Shown: positions 57,524 through 64,000 of the stretch, piece after piece
Layout of the letters: each line of letters begins with the position of its first letter
Numbering within the stretch: the stretch's first letter is position 1
Source of the DNA: Dichetophora obliterata
Lineage: Eukaryota > Arthropoda > Insecta > Diptera > Sciomyzidae
Reading direction: 5' to 3'
DNA length: 64,000 bases
Assembly (NCBI GenBank): GCA_963920525.1
Contig: OY986437.1
Span: 34,673,563 to 34,737,562 of the forward strand
Translations under genes and position numbers: made by a program
The notes under the pieces: model-generated
Seen by the model: only the letters and a program-made list of their open reading frames with translations
Told to the model about the DNA's origin: nothing
The model's database searches: none

Positions 57524-59985
57524 AATATTCCTCAAAAAATTCTTATTAAATTTAGCTTCAGATCTTAAAACAAAGCAACTGTGTCAAGTGCATATATCTT
57601 TTTTAGTGCATATATCATCGAAAGAACTTGTCTAAATTTTATGTTAGTAAATAGTAATGTTAGTTAGTCAGTGAATAACTTATGTATTATGTTATTAGAT
57701 TTGAAACCTAAATTAAGAATTACTCTGACATAAACCAAGCCGATACAAGTATAAATTTCCTATCTAATCTGCACCAGCAGAATCCATTGATCGAAGTGTT
57801 TAATTTTGAAAAAATTTGTCAAACAATATTTACATAGTCTTGGCCGCAGCTTTCATGAAAGTGTTACTCTGTGCGACCTCGTCATAAGCATGACAAACAG
57901 CCATTCAAAGACATTAGCACATGCTTAATTCCAAGAAATATTAATTATATGACAGCAAAAATAACAAATACAAAAGAAAAAGAAATAATAACATTAACCA
58001 CAACTTCAGTAGCTTCAAAAAAGCCGTCAAAAATAATTGCACTAATAAATAAAATACTGTATCGCCATTTTAAAATAAATTAAAGCACAACATTTGCAAT
58101 AAATTTTGATGAATAACGAAATAAAAACTACAGTTACAGCACATAAGACGCTAACCGTTAACATAAACTTTTTTTATATGAGCCATAAAAAGGAATGTAA
58201 GATAGAAACATTTAATATGCGAATATTCATGAGGTAACACTATGCAAAAATGTGACTAAAAAGCATTTCCTTATCTTATTTTTAATTTAATAGCATCAGT
58301 TGACGATCGATTTTCTGGCTTAATAAAAAATTAATGATTTGAAAATTATAACAATTTATTGATTGGAAAATTTAATATCTTAAAACACCATAAGAAACAA
58401 TGGTGTTTGAAAAAACTTAACTATCTATCTATCTAACTTTCAATCTAACTTACTTTCTATCTATCTATCTAACTTTTCATTGAAAGTGTGCGTAAAACCA
58501 ACAAAAGATAGAAAGAACGATCAACTTTGGAAAACTTGCTGGTTAGAAAAATAAAAAAGAAATCCCAAAACAGTTTTTTTTTTGCTCTGTTGTGTTGACA
58601 ACATAACATATCAATTTTTGTTTGTAGAGTTTTTTTTTTAACTTCTTGAGCCACATAAATAAAGTCAACAAAGCGTGGAGCGCATTTTAAATGTCTGCGT
58701 TTGAAATTTAGTTCGCTTCCGTTTCAAGCGCTACACACACATGCACATACACACCTTAACAAAGCTCAACATTGTTGTTATCAAGTGATTTTCTTGGCTG
58801 TCAAACGAACATGGTCTTGTTGAAATAATGGTTATTTTTCGTGTTGTTGATTCTTCCAATTCTTCTGCTTCGTTGACTTTTTTATGACTTGTTAAGTTTG
58901 ACAGTTATTTGACGTGATGGTTTATTTTTATTTCTTTTGTGTTGTTTTTTTTAGATGACTTTTTTGTCACCACAAATGTTGCTCTAATTTTGTCACATTA
59001 ATTTTAATATTGTTCGTCATGCTGGACAGCGTTAATAATTGTATGTATGAATGAATAAATTACTTTAAGAAAAACCGAAAGAATAACCACAAATACACAA
59101 GCAAAATAAAAGTGAAATGTTAAAATTTTTTATACACCAGAGCATAACAATAGGCTGACCTAATGTTTGAATAATAGCCACATTATTAGCATGTTTGACT
59201 TTCTCATTATTGTTGTTGTTTTTGTTGTTGCTCTTGCCTACCTTTTTTTTATGTCGAGAGATAATTAATTGAAATTTTCTCACTATATAAATTTCTGTTT
59301 ATTTTTTGTTTTGTTAGGTTGTTTTTTTTTTATTTTTGACACTAAAACTTCACAAACCAAAAAAGTGAAGGGATTAAAAAGTTTTTGTTTTTAAAAAATA
59401 TCTTTGACAAGAGTTGTACATTTGAAAGAAATTAATAGCTATTTTGACACCTCTTTATTGTTATTATAACAAACTATATGTGAGTATATTCAAACGAACC
59501 TCTTTAAGAAAATTTTTTGAACGTTCGAGTTAACAAATGTAAAATTAATTTTTATTCAAATCTATCGATTTTACTACATTTGAACGATTGTTGTCAGATT
59601 TAAGTAGTATAAGCAGCTATACACATGTGAAACTTAGAAATTATATTTGGTATTAAGTGCAAATTTTAGCAACTGCCTCCGAACATTCAGCAAAAAACTA
59701 TTTTCCACTCAAAGAGACTTCGACTCACATAAATCGTCATAAGTCTAAAATATAAGCTATTAACTCATGTTAGAGTGTAATTTTATGAGCATTTTAAAAA
59801 GAAGATTTTTTCCCTCAAAGACATCAGCTTTCTGTAGCAACTGTAGCGCACAGTGCATAGCACCTATATAACAAGTGGACAAAAATCAAAGGTGTTCCCG
59901 TAGAATTCTGAAATTTACAAGAATAAGTTTTAGGATAGGAGTATTAAAAAATGTATATCACAATTGAGAATTCACATAAAATATC
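57524..59985. other. AT-rich non-coding region with microsatellites
   Basis: CTATCTATCTATCTAAC repeats lie at 58419-58475 and a CACACA tract at 58733-58755. A 70-codon frame at 57871-58083 and others are unremarkable. No gene can be supported. Confidence 0.5.
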
Positions 59986-59989
59986 GCTT

Positions 59990-61035
59990 ACATCGGCTTC
60001 ATAACACGCCCACCTCCCATATAGCATAAACAGTAAGCTATTATATTTCCGAAAAAATTTAATCATTTATTTTAATGAGGTACTTTTTGTAACTAATCAA
60101 ATCAGCCCGCAAACACGCCCACCTCCCATATAACCGAAAATGGCAATCACGAAAAATTATGTTTATCCAATTATTTTGATATAGGATAATTTTTTTGCGA
60201 AATATACCAGATTACCAATTTTGATTATATGGGAGTTGGGTCATTGTCCCGTAGGTTGTGGTTGAACGCTGTAGTTAATTCTTACACCAACTTGTCTTTA
60301 ATTCAAAATAGTTATGTGACTCAAAATGTATTGATCTGGGATAGTTTTTTGTCGAAATATACTAGATTATCCATTGCAGTTATATGGGAGGTGAGCGCAT
60401 TAGTCTCGTATTAGCTGATTCAGTTAATTCTTACACCAAATTTCATTTCGTACATAATAATGATGACCATCAAAATTTTTTGATCTCGGATAATTTTTTT
60501 GGCGAATTATCTACATTGATTACCGATTTCGGATATATGGGAGGTGATATTTAGGTCATTTTTACACCAATTTGCCTTCGGTACAAAACAGTTATACATT
60601 TCAAAATTTATTGACGAAATATAGCTGATTAGTGATTTTAGTTATATGGGAGGTGAGCGTGTTATTCTGCTTATTTGGCTAATTTTTACGCCAATTTGTC
60701 TTAAGTACAAAACTCTTATGTTTACCAAATTTTTTGATTTGAGATATTGTTTTAACAAAATAAACCAAATTATCGATTTCGGTTATATGGGAGGTGGCGG
60801 GTTTGTTATCAAACTTAATTGATTTGAGATATTTTTTTTTTGGCAAAATAAATTAGGTTATCGATTTTGGGTATATGGGAGGTGAGTGCTCTAGTTGAAA
60901 ATTTTGCTTCATTTTTACACAAATTTTTTCAATACAAAAATTTTATAAGTATCAAATTTTATTAATCTTTGCAAATTTTTTTTCGAAATATACCAGATTA
61001 CAGATTTCGATTATATTGGAGGTAGTCATGCTAGT
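59990..61035. repeat. Degenerate tandem array, TTATATGGGAGGTGAG units
   Basis: The core TATATGGGAG occurs at about 60225, 60381, 60535, 60643, 60783, 60871 and 61013 (variant). It is usually preceded by GAAATATACCAGATTA and GATTTCGGT, and followed by TTAATTTTTACACCAATTTG. Spacing ranges from 88 to 157 bp. Two inverse cores (CACCTCCCATATA) lie at 60008 and 60119, so the array changes orientation near 60150. A stray core is at 61399. Confidence 0.75.
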
Positions 61036-61140
61036 CGGATTATTTAAAGCATTTTTAGAGCAACTATTTCTGACTACAAAAACGTAATTGTATAAAATTA
61101 TATAACTCCATGATATTTTTTTTTTTTAATATATAATTTC

Positions 61141-61382
61141 GGTATTCACAAGGTGTGCTATCATGTCATATTGACCTAAAATTTTACAACTAAAATTTAC
61201 AATATAAATAAATCCAAATGAAAAACAGCTGTTTGATTACGACACTTTAATAAACATAGCTTTCAGAGTTGTAATATATTAGTACTTTTTTTATATGGAA
61301 GTCATCAATAAAATGTTTAAACTAATGTAAAATCTTAGGACAATATGACATTATGACATGATACCACACCTTGTGAATATCC
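61141..61382. mobile_element. MITE with GGTATTCACAAGGTG termini, 242 bp
   Basis: GGTATTCACAAGGTGTGCTA with TCATGTCATATTG at the left is mirrored by CAATATGACATTATGACATG and ATACCACACCTTGTGAATA at the right. It belongs with the termini of the 49591-49932 MITE. Confidence 0.75.
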
Positions 61383-61668
61383 TAAATATTACATTTTATG
61401 ATTATATGGGAGACTAACAGGCTTTTTTATCAATTTCCTTAACGCCTTAAAGACAAGACAATCTTTTCACATATGTGCTGATTTTTACCTAATTTTGATT
61501 TTGACTAATTTTTATGTTATACGGTTAGCTTTGTGGCATCCGACTTAGTGATGCGATATAGCATCATCGTTCTTATTGTTTTACGACAATATATACATAT
61601 AAAAGAAATAAAAAATGGTCTTTTTTTATTTTGTTTTGTTTTGTTTTGTTATGGAGCGCCGCTCCATG

Positions 61669-61680
61669 CAGTGTTGCCAG
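61669..61680. repeat. Solitary hAT-like terminus
   Basis: CAGTGTTGCCAG is followed by ATTTTTGG and CCCGTTTT words, like the left end of the 53591 element. No matching right end was found before the window end. Confidence 0.3.
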
Positions 61681-61828
61681 ATTTTTGGATAGATCATTCC
61701 CGTTTTGTTCATGCATATCAGTAAGTTATTCCCGTTCTTCCCTTAACATTTCCCGTTTTTTCCCCATTTTAAAATTTAATATTTTATTTTGAATAGAAAG
61801 CATAACAATACTAACCTTACTAATGTAA

Positions 61829-62527
61829 TCTTATATTTGTATGGAGTAAGGCTTTTTAAGTGCATCTTAATAAATTTAGTATAGTTTGGTAAGCTTAGAC
61901 CTGTAGATGTGCAAACTGGACTTTTTATTTCTTAAAAATTTATATTTTTTAAGTCATAGTGAGTTAAAATTTGCATATAATTGCTGTTGCTATGTTGCTT
62001 TTTCTCTTCTTAATTTCAGCATATGCCTAAAAATATGTGAGGTATTTAGCGCCACCTATCGGCTAATAGCTATGAAACTGTTATACTGACGAATAATCTT
62101 TTATAATTTCACAGCTAAAACTATGAATTGATATATTCAATATCAAAGTGATACTGGAATGATTTCTTACAGTTGAAAAAAGATTTCTACACTGTTGGTC
62201 AGAAAATTTTTTAGTTTTTAAAAATTTACACAAAAATTTAATAACAAATTGGAAACTTATACATTTACATATTTTTGTTCAAGCATTTTCAACTGGAATT
62301 CAAGAAATATTCTTACTGTATAAAATCCTGTATATATAAAATAAATTTCGGTATGAAACTAAATGTGCTAACATTATATCATCGTTGTGCGTGCAATACC
62401 GCGTATATTGCAAAATGCCAAAATTAATTTCATTTCGATTTTGATCAGTTGAAAATCTATTCAATAGCTTAAAATAAAATCTAGGTATGTTTGATTTTGG
62501 CGTTTCAACGCCACACGGGCTTACTAG
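61829..62527 (+). mobile_element. Helitron-like element, copy B, canonical termini
   Basis: It begins TC after an A and ends CTAG before a T. The hairpin GGCGTTTCAACGCC lies about 11 nt before the CTAG end, exactly the Helitron 3' architecture (hairpin plus CTRR, insertion between A and T). The body matches 21150-21840 in inverse orientation. It encodes no Rep/helicase, so it is non-autonomous. A Helentron/DINE-type relative is the main alternative. Confidence 0.7.
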
Positions 62528-62998
62528 TTAAAAATATGCCTTAAAATAACACAACGCATTTATTACTTGAACATTTATATATTTTTGGAAACTAGTCGTC
62601 AGAATAAATTTTTCTGCATCCCTAGTTTTTTTCTGTTACTTTTGACTTTGCACGACGGTTTGTTTAATTCATTGCCATTTGTTTTCACTTTAATTTTTAT
62701 TTAATCAGATATCGAAAAATTTACTTCCAAATTTTTTATGCAACCCTCTCAATTAAGGCATAATTAAAAACCTGGCATAATGAAATCGGTCATTCGTCAA
62801 TATCTCCGCTCCTCTATGTCGGACATAAAATCTGCTTACAGCAAAATTGTGGATCAGATTATCTTCAAAAATGCTATTTATAGTTTAAAAGTAAAACCCA
62901 CAGTTTTTACGCTATGAGACTGTTTATGTCTAAACAGTGCAAAGTCGAATTTTTTTACTACTTTGACTATCCGATTTTTTAAACTTTTAAAATATATA
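62528..62998. other. AT-rich non-coding stretch
   Basis: Nothing recognised between the Helitron and the Tc1 element. Confidence 0.5.
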
Positions 62999-64000
62999 CT
63001 GCCGTGCTTAAAAGAACTAAGCACCCTTAACATTACCTGAAACAAAGAGATTTGTCAATTTTCGACCAAACTTAAAACGCAGAAGATGTTTGTTTTCAAT
63101 TATTTATTAAGAAACATTAATATTTTGTTTGTCCCCCCTCATTTTTATCACCTTCCTTACTCTACGCACCATACTGCAAACTAAGTTTTTGCAGGTTTCT
63201 TCAGCTATGTTGTCCCATTCTATTTTCAAAGCATTTTTAAGGCCTTCTTCTGATGTTATGCTGTGCTGCCTTATTGCCTGCTTTAATTTTGACCACAAAT
63301 GCTAGATGGGATTTAAGTCCGGTGACTGGGCAGGCCAATCCATGAGCGGCACGTGGTTTTGTTGTAACCAGCGCATAACTATAGCGGACTTGTGGCAAGG
63401 TGCGTTATGTTGTTGGTAGACAACATTTTCCATGTTGGTATCGCAAAAAATTCGTGTAAAAGATGGTATTATTGCATTTTTGAGCGTATTTATGCACCGT
63501 TTGCTATTCATACGCAGACAACCATTTCACCTACTCCACTCGCAGCCATGCAACCCCATACCATTATACTGCCTCCTCGTGCTTAACGTTAGGTACCAAG
63601 CAGTCGGGGTTATATTCTTCACATACTCTACTCCTTACATAGGTAGCACCAGGTGTTCCAAAAATATGAATAATCCAAAAAATAAACGTGATTTTAGCTC
63701 GCATAATTTTAATGGAAACTGTGTTGTAAGGTGATGAAAGTACAATTTTTTATTAGTTAACAGTCTTAGTAAACTCACCTGGAAATTTGACTAATCGGAC
63801 CACACGACATTGTACCAATTTTGTTCAGTCCAATTTTGATGCTTCAAGGCCCAATTTAGTCGCGCTTCCACGCTCTTATGTGAAAGCCATGGCTTCTTCC
63901 TAGCTCGGCGACCACTCAATCTTGCTGCTGCAAGACATCTGCTCACCGTCTCAGAGCTTGTTTTGTATCCTGAACTGTCTTGCAACTCAGCAGCTAGCTG
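62999..64000 (-). mobile_element. Tc1-like element, runs off the window
   Basis: The end CTGCCGTGCTTAAAAGAAC follows a TA at 62997-62998 and resembles the inverted terminus of Tc1 elements. The transposase gene is read leftward from beyond 64000. The other terminus is outside the window. Confidence 0.75.
63107..64000 (-). pseudogene. Tc1 (DD34E) transposase, catalytic residues lost
   Basis: On the minus strand the blocks SGRRARKKPWLSHKSVEARL and NWYNVVWSD (first catalytic Asp) are read near 63791-63985. After a damaged stretch, VYQQHNAPCHKSAIVMRWL and DWPAQSPDLNPI are at 63302-63511, then HLWSKLKQAIRQH down to 63107. The second catalytic Asp (normally QQDNAPCH) is His. The catalytic Glu after DLNPI is a TAG stop (63302-63304). 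There are 34 residues between those positions, confirming the DD34E class. The 63512-63790 stretch contains frame changes. The protein's N-terminus lies beyond the window. Confidence 0.88.

Noticed and set aside
1..64000. CRISPR arrays, bacterial operons, rRNA or LTR retrotransposons
   Set aside because: No regularly spaced identical repeats with unique spacers, no Shine-Dalgarno-led gene runs, no rRNA-like sequence and no long direct terminal repeats with retroviral-type coding were seen.

Overview
This is a strongly AT-rich, gene-poor stretch of a eukaryotic nuclear genome, most likely an insect and probably a higher fly. The evidence is the absence of any bacterial-style gene packing, the large number of decayed class II transposons (mariner, Tc1, hAT, PIF/Harbinger-like, piggyBac-like), two tRNA-derived SINE families, degraded non-LTR retrotransposons, and three transposase relics with DD41D spacing. 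DD41D is the signature of the 'rosa' mariner group first known from tephritid fruit flies. A tephritid is therefore my best guess, but it is an inference. No LTR retrotransposon, rRNA gene, convincing functional tRNA gene or CRISPR array was seen.

Only one open reading frame looks like a host gene: 34787-34005 on the minus strand. It encodes about 260 residues with a C-terminal winged-helix H15 (linker-histone-like) domain and a basic tail. Almost every other ORF lies inside a repeat or is chance open frame in AT-rich DNA.

Layout. 0.4-2.9 kb: a Harbinger-like MITE beside a DD41D mariner relic that is split by an hAT element, which itself carries another Harbinger MITE. 3.2-6.6 kb: a foldback element, a 1.85 kb element with a 9-bp target duplication and ACTAGT-rich ends, and a GC-rich TIR element. 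7.4-13 kb: a minisatellite, SINE-1, a degenerate satellite, a foldback element and SINE-2. 14.1-15.0 and 21.9-23.1 kb: two more mariner relics, the second next to a Helitron-like repeat. 28.7-31.9 kb: a TTAA-flanked element, SINE-1, a foldback element and a TA-flanked MITE. 32.3-33.7 kb: jockey-like reverse transcriptase remains. 34-35 kb: the H15 gene. 35.6-37 kb: a tandem repeat interrupted by a Harbinger MITE. 39-42 kb: SINE-2 copies, a TTAA MITE and an hAT element. 43.9-44.9 kb: tRNA-like sequence, SINE-2 and a large near-perfect palindrome. 46.6-55.7 kb: a cluster of hAT elements with nested MITEs. 56-57.5 kb: a non-LTR RNase H relic and a TTAA MITE. 60-61 kb: a degenerate tandem array. 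61.8-62.5 kb: a Helitron with canonical ends. 63-64 kb: a Tc1 relic running off the window.

The window therefore reads as an intergenic or long-intron repeat landscape around one small chromatin-protein gene. Target-site duplications allow element boundaries to be set exactly in many places and show the order in which elements landed. All calls were made by reading the sequence; no database search was possible.
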